Assembly (NCBI RefSeq): GCF_051380735.1 | Contig: NZ_JBNYXQ010000007.1 | Location: 1-64,000, forward strand | Source: Janthinobacterium sp051380735 | Lineage (GTDB): Bacteria; Pseudomonadota; Gammaproteobacteria; Burkholderiales; Burkholderiaceae_D | Length of the DNA stretch: 64,000 bases | Direction of reading: 5' to 3' | Shown: positions 44,698 to 56,802 of the stretch, piece after piece | How the letters are laid out: each line of letters begins with the position of its first letter | Position numbering within the stretch: position 1 is the first letter of the stretch | The notes under the pieces: generated by a model | The model's input: the letters and a program-made list of their open reading frames with translations, nothing else | What the model was told of the DNA's origin: nothing | Database searches by the model: none | Translations under genes and position numbers: made by a program

Positions 44698-45107
44698 CAG
44701 CCCCGGCGCGGCCCTTGACGCCGCTGACCCTGGTCAGCGGTGGCCGCGCCAGCGATCGCGAGGCTATCATTGCCCTAGCCTTGCCACCGCAGCAAAGCAA
44801 TGCCGTGATCCTCGAAGGATTGGCTGACGGCAACTCCCTCCTGGCCGACCTGGCCGAACAAACTTCCCCTCCCGCCGCCTTGGATTTGCTGCGCATTGCA
44901 CCCGGTTGCCTGTGCTGCAGCGGCAATCTGGTATTGCGTGTAACATTGAATCGTCTTCTGCGCCATCCGCCCGCGCATTTGTTCATCAGCCTGGCAGACG
45001 CCACGCATATAGAGCAATTGCGCAACTGGCTTGCCGCCAGTCCTTACGATGCCTGGCTGGCGCTGGAGCCCGAGCTGGTCATCACCGATAGCCCGTTGTT
45101 GCCGTAA
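44694..45107 (+). CDS. Degenerate CobW/G3E GTPase-like protein
   Basis: A 137-residue protein starting with GTG in the ntrX stop codon. IAPGCLCCSGNLVLRVTLNR (residues 68-87) reproduces the metal-binding GCxCC region of CobW/G3E GTPases, and HLFISLADATHIEQLRNWL fits the following strand that normally reads IEPSGLGHP. The phosphate loop is destroyed (LVSGGRASDREA in place of GFLGAGKTT), and the protein stops before the guanine-specificity and C-terminal domains. GTP hydrolysis is unlikely; metal or protein binding is possible. The relationship is my reading of motifs, without alignment. Confidence 0.62.
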   Translation: MTAPARPLTPLTLVSGGRASDREAIIALALPPQQSNAVILEGLADGNSLLADLAEQTSPPAALDLLRIAPGCLCCSGNLVLRVTLNRLLRHPPAHLFISLADATHIEQLRNWLAASPYDAWLALEPELVITDSPLLP

Positions 45108-45253
45108 CCGTCCGATCGCAGTTTGCACGCAGTTTGCATCTCGTTACAACTACTTTCCCTGCAGAGCGGGATCGCGCTTGAAATGCCGTGGCCTGGTCCC
45201 CACCTCTGTTCTGAAACCGCAGGAGTTCCTCCTGCTTGAGCGAAGGACGCACA

Positions 45254-45511
45254 ATGAACCTGATCTATAACAGCGAGCAATATAGCGTCGTGGAATTCGG
45301 CGCCGACCGCAATCTGGACGCCTTGCGTTTCGGCGGCTATGAAATCGTCGACAAGAGCGGCAAGCGCGAAACCTTTATCGCCGGCGTGTTGGCGCAAAAC
45401 TTTCGCCGCGATGTGAGCGAGCTGATCGCCAGCGAACCGACGATGGAAGAAATTGATGAATTCCTCGGCAGCTACGATTCCCTGATGAGCCAGCCGGTGC
45501 TGCTGCACTAA
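45254..45511 (+). CDS. DUF3567 domain-containing protein
   Basis: An 85-residue protein opening MNLIYNSEQYSVVEFGAD, followed by ALRFGGYEIVDKSGKRETFI, which matches the DUF3567 family of Burkholderiales as I recall it. It is cytoplasmic and acidic with a helical C-terminus. No function is known. The start at 45254 fits the family; a GTG/ATG 18 bases earlier was rejected. It stands alone, 146 bases after the previous gene. Confidence 0.82.
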   Translation: MNLIYNSEQYSVVEFGADRNLDALRFGGYEIVDKSGKRETFIAGVLAQNFRRDVSELIASEPTMEEIDEFLGSYDSLMSQPVLLH

Positions 45512-45598
45512 TCGTTTCGGGGTTGGTGGCTATCGCCGCCATACCCATTCCCGTGGGTGCATGGTATGGTGGGCGGCTTATCGTGCTGCAAACAAACC

Positions 45599-46378
45599 AT
45601 GTGCCAACTTCTCGGAATGAATTGCAATGTCCCGACCGACATTGTCTTTAGTTTTACCGGCTTCGCCATGCGCGGCGGCCATACCGATACCCACCACGAC
45701 GGCTGGGGCATCGCCTTTTTCGAAGGCGCTGGCGTGCGCCATTTTGTTGATCACCAGGCGGCCATCGCCTCGCCGGTTGCCGAGCTGATCAAACGCTATC
45801 CCATCAAGTCGCGCAATGTCATCGCGCATATCCGCAAGGCCACGCAAGGCCAGGTGGCGCTGGAAAATTGCCATCCTTTTGTGCGCGAACTGTGGGGCCG
45901 CTACTGGGTATTTGCCCACAACGGCGACTTGAAACAATTCAATCCTGTGCTGAACGGCAGCTATCGGCCGGTTGGCTGCACCGACAGCGAACGGGCGTTC
46001 TGCTATCTGCTGCAGGAGCTGCGCGCGCGCTTCGGCGACGCGCCGCCCGCCTTGTCGCAACTGCATGCGGCGCTGGCCGAGTTGTTGCCCGGCATCGCAG
46101 CGCACGGCACCTTCAACATGATGCTGTCGAGCGGCGAGGCGTTGTTTGCCCATTGCTCGACCAGCCTGCACTATCTGGTGCGACAGCATCCGTTTCCAAC
46201 TGCTAAACTATCCGACGAAGACCTCAGCGTGGACTTTTCCCAGGTTACCACGCCGCAGGACCGGGTGGCCGTGATCGTCACGCAGCCATTGACGACCAAC
46301 GAGCAGTGGACGGCGTTTGCGCCCGGTGAATTGAAGCTGTTTGTAGACGGCGCGGTACAAGAGGCGCCCGTGATTTAA
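45599..46378 (+). CDS. Class II glutamine amidotransferase (YafJ type)
   Basis: A 259-residue amidotransferase with the nucleophile Cys2 (MCQLLGMNCN), the GGHTDTHHDGWGIAFFEG and NVIAHIRKATQG strands and the FAHNGDL motif. These form the N-terminal nucleophile glutaminase. There is no synthase domain, as in E. coli YafJ, so the ammonia acceptor is unknown. The start was chosen so that Cys becomes residue 2, which the mechanism needs after Met removal. Confidence 0.9.
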   Translation: MCQLLGMNCNVPTDIVFSFTGFAMRGGHTDTHHDGWGIAFFEGAGVRHFVDHQAAIASPVAELIKRYPIKSRNVIAHIRKATQGQVALENCHPFVRELWGRYWVFAHNGDLKQFNPVLNGSYRPVGCTDSERAFCYLLQELRARFGDAPPALSQLHAALAELLPGIAAHGTFNMMLSSGEALFAHCSTSLHYLVRQHPFPTAKLSDEDLSVDFSQVTTPQDRVAVIVTQPLTTNEQWTAFAPGELKLFVDGAVQEAPVI

Positions 46379-46447
46379 TTTGTTGACGACAATACCGGGC
46401 AATGCTGCCAGAATAGTCAACAGCGCGGGCGCAAGGTATGGTCAATA

Positions 46448-47788
46448 GTGAACCCTGACGCAGGCGTGGCGCCGCCAGTGTCACTCGACGTGATTGATGA
46501 AGATTTAATGATCGATATTTCCAGCAACGACATCACCCCGAAACCCTTGCGCGTGCGCGAGTTCTATCTGGGGCGACAGCCCATCCTCGACCGCAACCAG
46601 GCCCTGTTCGGCTATGAGTTGCTATTTCGCAACGCTCCGGTCGGGCCTGCCAATATCACCAGCGACCTGTCGGCCACGGCCAGCGTGATTGCCCATGCCT
46701 CGCAGCTGGGCATGGAAAAGGTGGTCGGTGACGCGCTCGGTTTCGTCAATGTCGACGCCGACGTGATCATGAGCGACATCTTCAGTTTTTTGCCGCGCGA
46801 AAAAGTGGTGCTGGAAATCGTCGAATCGATGCAGGTGACGCCGGAACTGCGCACGCGCATCAGCGAACTGGCCGGCCATGGTTTTGTGTTTGCGCTGGAA
46901 AACGTGGTGGCCGATACGACGCAAGTGCAGGAGCTGCTGCCTTTGGCACAATACGTCAAGATGGACATGCGCAAGGTCGAACCTGCCACCCTGACCAGCC
47001 TGGCGCTGCGCTTCAAGGGCGAGCAAAAGAAACTGGTGGCCGAAAAGGTTGAAACGCGCGAAGAATTCAAGTCTACCCTGGACCTCGGTTTCGATTACTT
47101 CCAGGGCTATTACTTTGCCAAGCCCGCCATCATGACGGGCAAGAAGCTGTCGCCGTCACAGCTGGCCGTAATGGAACTGATGACCCTGGTCGTCTCGGAC
47201 GCCGACAATATGGACATCGAGCGCGCCATCAAGCGCGACGTGTCGCTGGCGCTGAATTTGCTGCGCCTGGTCAATACGCCCGCCGTCGGCGCGCGCCAGC
47301 GCATCGATTCGCTGAGCCAGGCCGTCAGCGTGCTGGGCCGCCGCCAGTTGCAGCGCTGGCTGCAGATCATGCTGTATGCGGAGCCAGGCCAGCGCGGCCA
47401 CAGCATGACGCCGCTGCTGATGCTGGCCACCACGCGCGGTCGCCTGCTCGAATTGCTGGCAAGCAAACTGCGTCCTAACCACGCCCACTCGGCCGATATC
47501 GCCTTTACGGTTGGCATCATGTCGCTGATGGATACTTTGTTTGCCGTGCCGATGGCCGATATCCTGAGCCGTATCGAAGTGATCGACGAAGTGTCCGAAG
47601 CGCTGCTGTCGCGCGGCGGCTTCTATGGCGACTTGCTGCGCCTGGCAGAATGCATTGAACGCATTGACGACATGGAAGGCGAAATCGTGCCGACGCTACG
47701 TGACCTGGCGATGTCGCCGGATGACTTGGTCGAGCTGGAAATGGCGGCGTTCGAGTGGAGTGATAACGTAGTAAGGTATGCGCTCTGA
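46448..47788 (+). CDS. EAL-HDOD domain signalling protein (degenerate EAL)
   Basis: A 446-residue protein with an N-terminal EAL-like domain (about residues 38-240) and a C-terminal HDOD domain (about 245-430), the YuxH arrangement. The EAL signature is replaced by YELLFR and the DDFGTG loop by a segment reading FALENVVADT. Phosphodiesterase activity on c-di-GMP is therefore unlikely and a binding or scaffold role more so. The start is a GTG at 46448 with AAGGT upstream; ATG 46508 is an alternative that keeps both domains. Confidence 0.85.
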   Translation: MNPDAGVAPPVSLDVIDEDLMIDISSNDITPKPLRVREFYLGRQPILDRNQALFGYELLFRNAPVGPANITSDLSATASVIAHASQLGMEKVVGDALGFVNVDADVIMSDIFSFLPREKVVLEIVESMQVTPELRTRISELAGHGFVFALENVVADTTQVQELLPLAQYVKMDMRKVEPATLTSLALRFKGEQKKLVAEKVETREEFKSTLDLGFDYFQGYYFAKPAIMTGKKLSPSQLAVMELMTLVVSDADNMDIERAIKRDVSLALNLLRLVNTPAVGARQRIDSLSQAVSVLGRRQLQRWLQIMLYAEPGQRGHSMTPLLMLATTRGRLLELLASKLRPNHAHSADIAFTVGIMSLMDTLFAVPMADILSRIEVIDEVSEALLSRGGFYGDLLRLAECIERIDDMEGEIVPTLRDLAMSPDDLVELEMAAFEWSDNVVRYAL

Positions 47789-47790
47789 TG

Positions 47791-47908
47791 GCATCTGACC
47801 AAACCTACTGCGCGTCGGTATAGGCGGCCTGCGATGCTCACCGTACCTTCGTACGGTTGCGCTTCTCAGCCACCTCTCCTTTCCGCTCGCTACGGTTTTG
47901 TCAGATGC
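47791..47908 (-). repeat. Structured dispersed repeat, copy B (118 bp, inverted)
   Basis: Read on the minus strand this element is collinear without gaps with copy A (32944-33065) inside the outer arms. It keeps GTAGCGAGCG, GGCTGAGAAGCGCAAC, GTGAGCATCGCAGGC and ATACCGACGCGCAGTAGG unchanged. The central hairpin reads ACCGTAC-GAAG-GTACGGT, and the ends are GCATCTGAC (47791-47799) and GTCAGATGC (47900-47908). Several stem positions differ from copy A on both sides so that pairing is kept. It lies between the EAL-HDOD gene and metH, which converge. Confidence 0.85.
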
Positions 47909-47930
47909 TGTGCAGTCCCGGAAAGTCTTT

Positions 47931-47968
47931 AAAAAAACCCGCACATTGTTTTTTGTGCGGGTTTTTTT
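47931..47968. terminator. Bidirectional terminator between the EAL-HDOD gene and metH
   Basis: CCCGCACA (47938-47945) and TGTGCGGG (47954-47961) form a perfect stem flanked by seven A on the left and seven T on the right. It can end transcripts from both convergent genes; it is 4 bases from the metH stop. Confidence 0.93.
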
Positions 47969-47972
47969 CACC

Positions 47973-51770
<3,798 letters not shown>

Positions 51771-52169
51771 TTCATGCTTTCAATAGGCAACGGGCGGCGG
51801 CGCGGTGGAAAGGCGATGCAGGTCAGCAGGGTCAGCCGACGGAGTGTGCCGGCTGGATAGGCTGGCAGGAGGTGGCAATCGCCTGATTACACCGGGTCTA
51901 AAATTATACGGCATCAGGCAGTTTTGGTTTCGGGCAAAAGCCCCTGACGCTTGCCGGCAGGCCATCTGCGCAACACTTCAGGACTGCCGGTCTGTTTTGC
52001 CGGAAGAGAAAGCTGTTAATGTTGGATAGCGCATTAATAGTTGTTCATAGGAATTTTATTCAATCATAATATGGATTCCTAGCATCAATATTCTCGCCAA
52101 AGCCACCGATATGCCAGATACCTCCTTCACTTGTCCTGCCGCCGGGTTTCGCAGATACGGATGCCAGCC
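51771..52169. promoter_or_regulatory. Divergent region metH / TIG-metalloprotease gene
   Basis: This 399-base gap holds a perfect minus-strand -10 TATAAT (51908-51903) that would give metH a GC-rich leader of ~125 bases, including the stem CAGCCG/CGGCTG. On the plus strand TTGTTC (52041-52046) and CATAAT (52065-52070), 18 bases apart, form a plausible promoter for the protease gene. I do not recognise a cobalamin or SAH riboswitch in the leader. Confidence 0.45.
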
Positions 52170-54644
52170 ATGAAAAACCACTTGCTGATTGCACTGATCG
52201 CCATGCTGGGTTTGTCCGCTTGCGGCGGCGGTGGAGGTGGTGCCGACACGGCGGTGGCGACTACGCCTGTGGCCGCCCCGGCGGTGGTGTCCGCCGTGAC
52301 GGCCGTCTCGGCCAACACTGCAGCCATCGGTTCCAGCGTGACTGTCACTGGCAGCAACCTTGACCGCGTGACGGCTTTCCAGATCGGCGGCGTGACCGTG
52401 GCCAGCAGCAATGTCAGTGCCACCAGCGCCACCCTGGCGATGCCGGCCACGCCGGTGGCCGGTGCCTTGAGCCTGGTGACTGCCAGCGGCACGGTGGCCA
52501 CCAGCCAGGCCATCACGGTCTACCTGCCATTGACGGTCAACCAATTGACTCCAGGCGCTGGCGAAGTGGGCAGCAGCGTGACCATTACGGGCGCGGGCAT
52601 GGGCAATGTGACGGCAGTGGTGTTTGCCAACGGCAGCGCTGCCACCGTGCAAAGCCGCAGCGACAGCAGCGTGACCTTCGTGGTGCCGGTCGGCGCCGTG
52701 ACGGGCCAGCTGACCGTGCGCGGTAGCTTCAACGAAGCGCAAACCAGCGCTGCTTTCACGGTCTTGCCGACCGTTAGCGTGACTTCGATCAGCACCGCCA
52801 TCAGCGGCAGCAATGTGATCGTCACCGTGGCCGGCAGCAACCTGGATCAGGTCACCGGCGCCACCATCGGCACCACCAGTGCCACCATCGTCAGCGCCAG
52901 CGCCACCGAACTGCGCGTCTCGGCGCCCAGCACGGCCACCGGCAACCTGATGCTGTCGGCGCCGTCGCGCGCCGCCGTCAATGCCGGCACCGTGGCCGGC
53001 TTCACCCTGGGCGCCATCGATTTTTCGCAAGTGCTGAACCTGAGCGCCAGCGATGCGGCGCTGCGTTTGACGCGTGGCAAGCCTGCCGCCGTGCGCGTGT
53101 CGGTGCTCGGTACCCTGGCCGGGCGCAGCAGCCCGGCGGTCACGCTGGCGGCCACCTCGTCGACCGGCGCCAACCTGGGCAGCCTGGTGCTGACCGGCCC
53201 CACCACCTTGCCAACCACGCGCAATGCGTATAGTTTCGACGGCAACTTCAGCGCGGCCCTGCCGGCCAGCTGGATACAGCCCGGCCTGCAGGTGCGCGTG
53301 ACTGCCGTCGGCAACGATGGCACGCAAGTGAGCCAGCAAGCCGCGCCGGCGGTGTCGTCGGCCGCCAGGATGCACCTGGTGCTGGTGCCGTTGACCACCA
53401 GCGACGGCACCTCCGCCCTGCCTGATCCGGAAGTGATCCGCGCCGCCATCGTGCGCGTGTATCCGTACGCTCCCGACGACATCACCATCACCAGGCGCGC
53501 GCCGCTCGACGTTGGGGGCAGCAGTGCGCTCGACACCTGGTGGAGCGAGACCCTGCCGAAGCTCGAAGCGGCGCGCAGCCAGGAAGACAGCAGCGCCTTT
53601 TACTATGGTTTCGCCACGCAGATGTCGGCCAGCCGCACCGCTGGCCTGGCCTATATCAGTGACCGTGCATCGGGTCGCGCCAGTCCGTCGGCGATCGGCC
53701 TGGACGCCAGCGCCACCAATACAGCCTCGCGGGATGCCTTTGGCAATGCCTGGCCCGAGTGGTTGACGACGATGATCCATGAAATCGGCCACAACCATGC
53801 GCTGCAGCACGTCGCCTGCGGTTCGGCGAGCAATACCGCCGCCGACTATCCGTATGCGAACGGTGACCTGGGCAGCCAGCCACTGTACAACAGCAACTAC
53901 GGCACCGCCATCGGCCAGCTGAGCCAGGCCACCTACACCAGCAACGGCAGCACCAGGCAGATGAAGGACGTGATGGGCTATTGCAGCGGGGCCTGGTTCT
54001 CGGACTACAGCTATGCCCGCATCCAGCAATTCCTGGAAAACCGCAATACGCTGAACCAGCGCGGCGCTTCCGTCGGCGCCAGCGTCATGCCTGCCGAGAA
54101 TGGCTACCTGACGATTTCGGGCCGCATCACCGCCCATGGCGTGCAACTGCACCCGGCAGTAGCCTCGGCCACAGCCCGTGTCTACGCGACGGACAGCAGC
54201 GCCACATACAGCCTGCGGATATTGACGGCATCGGGACAGACCATTAATGTGCCATTCGATGCGCAGATGCTGGCCGACAGCCGCACCGACGTCAGCCACT
54301 TCCGTGTCAGCTTTGCCAATCCGGGCGACATCAGCGATATCGATGTGCTGGCCAATGGCAAGGTGGTCAGCAAGCTCGAGCGCCAGGTACGCCGTGCCGC
54401 CACCGCCGCCAGCCTTGATGCCACGCAAAGTGCCGGCAAGCTGGTCCTCTCGTGGAATGCCGAGGCCGAGCCGTATGCAGCCGTGCTGCACGTGGCCGCC
54501 GATGGTCGCAAGACCGTCGTCGCCAGCGCTCTGACCGGCGGCAGCGCCTCGGTTGATGTCAGCGCCTTGCCGGCCGGCGGCCGCTTTGAAGTGAGCCTGT
54601 CGTCGTCCGTGCGTGGCCGCATGGTGGCGGTGGCGCGGAAATAA
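52170..54644 (+). CDS. Lipoprotein metalloprotease with IPT/TIG domains (M66-like metzincin)
   Basis: An 824-residue lipoprotein with lipobox LSAC (Cys18) and a Gly run. About three TIG-type beta-sandwiches (residues ~36-275) follow, with repeats such as GSSVTVTGSNLDRVTAF and GSSVTITGAGMGNVTAV. After a linker domain comes a zinc-protease domain with HEIGHNHALQH (His537-His547) and the Met-turn VMGYC (Met602), the metzincin layout; the HNxxLQH form resembles StcE-type M66 peptidases. Substrate unknown. ATG 52170 gives the best signal; ATG 52161 is an alternative. Confidence 0.82.
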   Translation: MKNHLLIALIAMLGLSACGGGGGGADTAVATTPVAAPAVVSAVTAVSANTAAIGSSVTVTGSNLDRVTAFQIGGVTVASSNVSATSATLAMPATPVAGALSLVTASGTVATSQAITVYLPLTVNQLTPGAGEVGSSVTITGAGMGNVTAVVFANGSAATVQSRSDSSVTFVVPVGAVTGQLTVRGSFNEAQTSAAFTVLPTVSVTSISTAISGSNVIVTVAGSNLDQVTGATIGTTSATIVSASATELRVSAPSTATGNLMLSAPSRAAVNAGTVAGFTLGAIDFSQVLNLSASDAALRLTRGKPAAVRVSVLGTLAGRSSPAVTLAATSSTGANLGSLVLTGPTTLPTTRNAYSFDGNFSAALPASWIQPGLQVRVTAVGNDGTQVSQQAAPAVSSAARMHLVLVPLTTSDGTSALPDPEVIRAAIVRVYPYAPDDITITRRAPLDVGGSSALDTWWSETLPKLEAARSQEDSSAFYYGFATQMSASRTAGLAYISDRASGRASPSAIGLDASATNTASRDAFGNAWPEWLTTMIHEIGHNHALQHVACGSASNTAADYPYANGDLGSQPLYNSNYGTAIGQLSQATYTSNGSTRQMKDVMGYCSGAWFSDYSYARIQQFLENRNTLNQRGASVGASVMPAENGYLTISGRITAHGVQLHPAVASATARVYATDSSATYSLRILTASGQTINVPFDAQMLADSRTDVSHFRVSFANPGDISDIDVLANGKVVSKLERQVRRAATAASLDATQSAGKLVLSWNAEAEPYAAVLHVAADGRKTVVASALTGGSASVDVSALPAGGRFEVSLSSSVRGRMVAVARK

Positions 54645-54730
54645 ATCAGGGCAAGAAGCGGTAATGCGGTTCAGTTAAGCTGCCCAGTGCATTGAAAGGC
54701 TAAAAACGTAAAAACGGCGGGCTGGAGACG

Positions 54731-54828
54731 CGAACCCGAGAAAATGCCGATGGCGGCGTTGCAGCTCCTGGCCGTACATGCGTACTGTCGTCGTCGCTGC
54801 GCCTTGCCCTCGACATTTTTCGGGTCCG
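54731..54828. repeat. Long imperfect palindrome, probable dispersed element
   Basis: The left half from CGAACCCGAGAAAATG (54731) is the reverse complement of the right half ending CATTTTTCGGGTCCG (54828), with interruptions. The centre is GTAC-ATGC-GTAC. The whole can fold into one ~48-bp imperfect hairpin. It lies in the 327-base gap between the TIG-metalloprotease gene and fmt, which converge. It differs from the repeats at 32944 and 47791 although the centre of copy B also has GTAC arms. A short GGCC hairpin (54832-54844) follows; the rest of the gap shows nothing recognisable. Confidence 0.6.
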
Positions 54829-54971
54829 CTTGGCCCGGAGGGCCTGTGCGGGCGCCTGAGGTTTTAATTCGTTTTGCAGGTTTACAGGTAGCGTAGGTTT
54901 TCTAACTGCACGAGATCATGTCAAGCAGCGATTTTTTCGCGGGTGCGGTGGGGTTATGGCGCGCTGGCTTG

Positions 54972-55928
54972 TTAAACGAAGCGCTTGCCTTCGAGCGGGA
55001 AGCCTTTGATGAATTCCACTGCGGGCAAGCGTTTGCCACCCGGCTTTTGCAAATGCGTCAGGCGCAGTGCGCCCGTGCCGCAGGCCATCACGATGCCATG
55101 CTGGGCGTCGGCCGCCAGCACCTGGCCGGGCGGCTGCGGGCTGTCCGCTTCCAGCACCTCGGCGGCCCAGATCTTGATGGCCACGCCGTCGACCTGGCCG
55201 CAGGCGCCGGGGAAGGGATTGAAGGCGCGGATTTTCAGGCCCAGTTCCAGCGCCCCCTGTGAAAAATCAAGCGCTGCTTCGTCCTTGGCGATTTTTGCCG
55301 CGTAGGTGACGCCCGCTTCCGGCTGGGGCACGGCCACCAGTGGCGCTTGCTGCATCTTGCGCAAGGTGGCGACGATCATCTGTCCGCCCAGGGCGGCCAG
55401 CTTGTCGTGCAGGGTGGCGGTCGAGTCGCCGGCCTCGATGGTCACGCGTTCGATGGCCAGCATCGGGCCGGTATCGAGGCCTTCTTCCATCTGCATGATG
55501 GTCACGCCGGTTTCATCGTCGCCCGCTTCGATGGCGCGATGGATAGGCGCGGCGCCGCGCCAGCGCGGCAGCAGGGAGCCGTGGATATTGATGCAGGGTT
55601 TGATGTCGAGTGTGCTGCGCGGCAAAATCAAGCCATAGGCGGCCACCACCATCACATCGTAGTCTGTCGCCAGCAGGCGTTCGTGGGCGGCTTTGGCTTC
55701 GGCCGCGCGCTGCGGGTCGCGGCTGCCCATGCGCAGCGACAAGGGCTGCAGCACTTCGATGCCGTGCTGCTGCGCATACTGTTTGACGGCTGAAGCGTGC
55801 AATTGCATGCCGCGTCCGGCAGGGCGGTCGGGCTGGGTCAGCACCAGGGGAATCTCGAAACCCGCTTCGTGCAAGTCTTTCAGGGCGGTAGCGGCAAATT
55901 CGGGCGTGCCTGCGAAGATCACTTTCAT
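54972..55928 (-). CDS. fmt: Methionyl-tRNA formyltransferase
   Basis: A 318-residue enzyme that formylates initiator Met-tRNA. The N-terminal formyltransferase domain opens KVIFAGTPEFAATAL and has the HGSLLPRWRGAAPIHRAI folate-site motif, and a C-terminal OB-like tRNA-binding domain follows. It lies 76 bases downstream of def on the same strand, the usual pair for starting and finishing the formyl cycle. Confidence 0.95.
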   Translation of the reverse strand: MKVIFAGTPEFAATALKDLHEAGFEIPLVLTQPDRPAGRGMQLHASAVKQYAQQHGIEVLQPLSLRMGSRDPQRAAEAKAAHERLLATDYDVMVVAAYGLILPRSTLDIKPCINIHGSLLPRWRGAAPIHRAIEAGDDETGVTIMQMEEGLDTGPMLAIERVTIEAGDSTATLHDKLAALGGQMIVATLRKMQQAPLVAVPQPEAGVTYAAKIAKDEAALDFSQGALELGLKIRAFNPFPGACGQVDGVAIKIWAAEVLEADSPQPPGQVLAADAQHGIVMACGTGALRLTHLQKPGGKRLPAVEFIKGFPLEGKRFV

Positions 55929-56004
55929 CGGGTTCCTTGTTGTGAAGTGCGCAGGCCTGGGCCTGGCGGGTATGACAATGCCCGCCAGTTTACCAGTTCA
56001 TGCT

Positions 56005-56547
56005 TCAGAAACGGCGATTTTGCGCGCGCAGGCTCGCTTCGCGTTCAAGACCACGGATTTCCTTGACCATCTTGGTCTTGATACGGTTGCGCTTCAGCGG
56101 CGACAGGTATTCCACGAAGACCTTGCCCAGCAAGTGATCCATTTCATGCTGGATGCACACGCCCAGCAAGCCATCGGCTTCCAGTTCGAACGGCTTGCCA
56201 TGGCGGTCCAGCGCGCGCACCTTGATGCGGGCAGGGCGCTCGACGCCGTCGTACACGCCCGGCACCGACAGGCAGCCCTCGTCATAAACCTGCTTTTCTT
56301 CACTGGCCCAGGTGATCTCCGGGTTGATGAACACTTGCAGCTGGTTCTTTTCTTCGGTGATGTCGATCACCATCATCTGGATGTGCTGGTCGACTTGCGA
56401 CGCCGCCAGCCCCACGCCGGGCGCGTCATACATGGTTTCGGCCATGTCATCGATCAGGGTCTGCAACTGGTCGCCGAAGTCGGTGATCGGCTTGGCGACG
56501 GTGTGCAGGCGCGGATCGGGGTAACGCAGGATATTTAAGATGGACAT
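56005..56547 (-). CDS. def: Peptide deformylase
   Basis: A 180-residue metalloenzyme that removes the formyl group from new proteins. All three motifs are present: GVGLAASQ, EGCLSVP and QHEMDHLLG, giving the Cys and two His metal ligands. It pairs with fmt downstream and is divergent from dprA. Confidence 0.96.
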   Translation of the reverse strand: MSILNILRYPDPRLHTVAKPITDFGDQLQTLIDDMAETMYDAPGVGLAASQVDQHIQMMVIDITEEKNQLQVFINPEITWASEEKQVYDEGCLSVPGVYDGVERPARIKVRALDRHGKPFELEADGLLGVCIQHEMDHLLGKVFVEYLSPLKRNRIKTKMVKEIRGLEREASLRAQNRRF

Positions 56548-56802
56548 ACGAATTGGACTGTTGGGCTGGTTGAATTAGCTGGGCACATGAAGGCTGTGCG
56601 CGGCGCTGGATCGCCGGTGGTTTTACGCTGATTGAAGGGCAAATTTTATCACAGACGCCCGTCGCGCTGTGCAAGGCAGGCTGTTTGCCGCCAGGAACCG
56701 TGCACCGAAGTGTGAACCTTTGTTGCGCCCGTCGATATCGGCCGTCCTGATGCGCCGCTACCATGGAGGACGGACGTCGTGGGACGGGATGGCGAGGGTG
56801 TC

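Noticed and set aside
44172..45107. 311-codon frame running through ntrX into the CobW-like gene as one protein
   Set aside because: The first half is out of frame with the clear NtrX regulator; only the part from GTG 44694 on makes sense.
51771..51900. Cobalamin riboswitch in the metH leader
   Set aside because: GGTGTAATC on the minus strand resembles part of the B12 box, but the other conserved boxes (such as GCCACTG at the right distance) are absent.
52056..54491. 811-codon minus-strand open frame opposite the TIG-metalloprotease gene
   Set aside because: Gly/Arg/His-rich translation without motifs; the plus-strand gene has a lipobox, TIG repeats and a zinc site.
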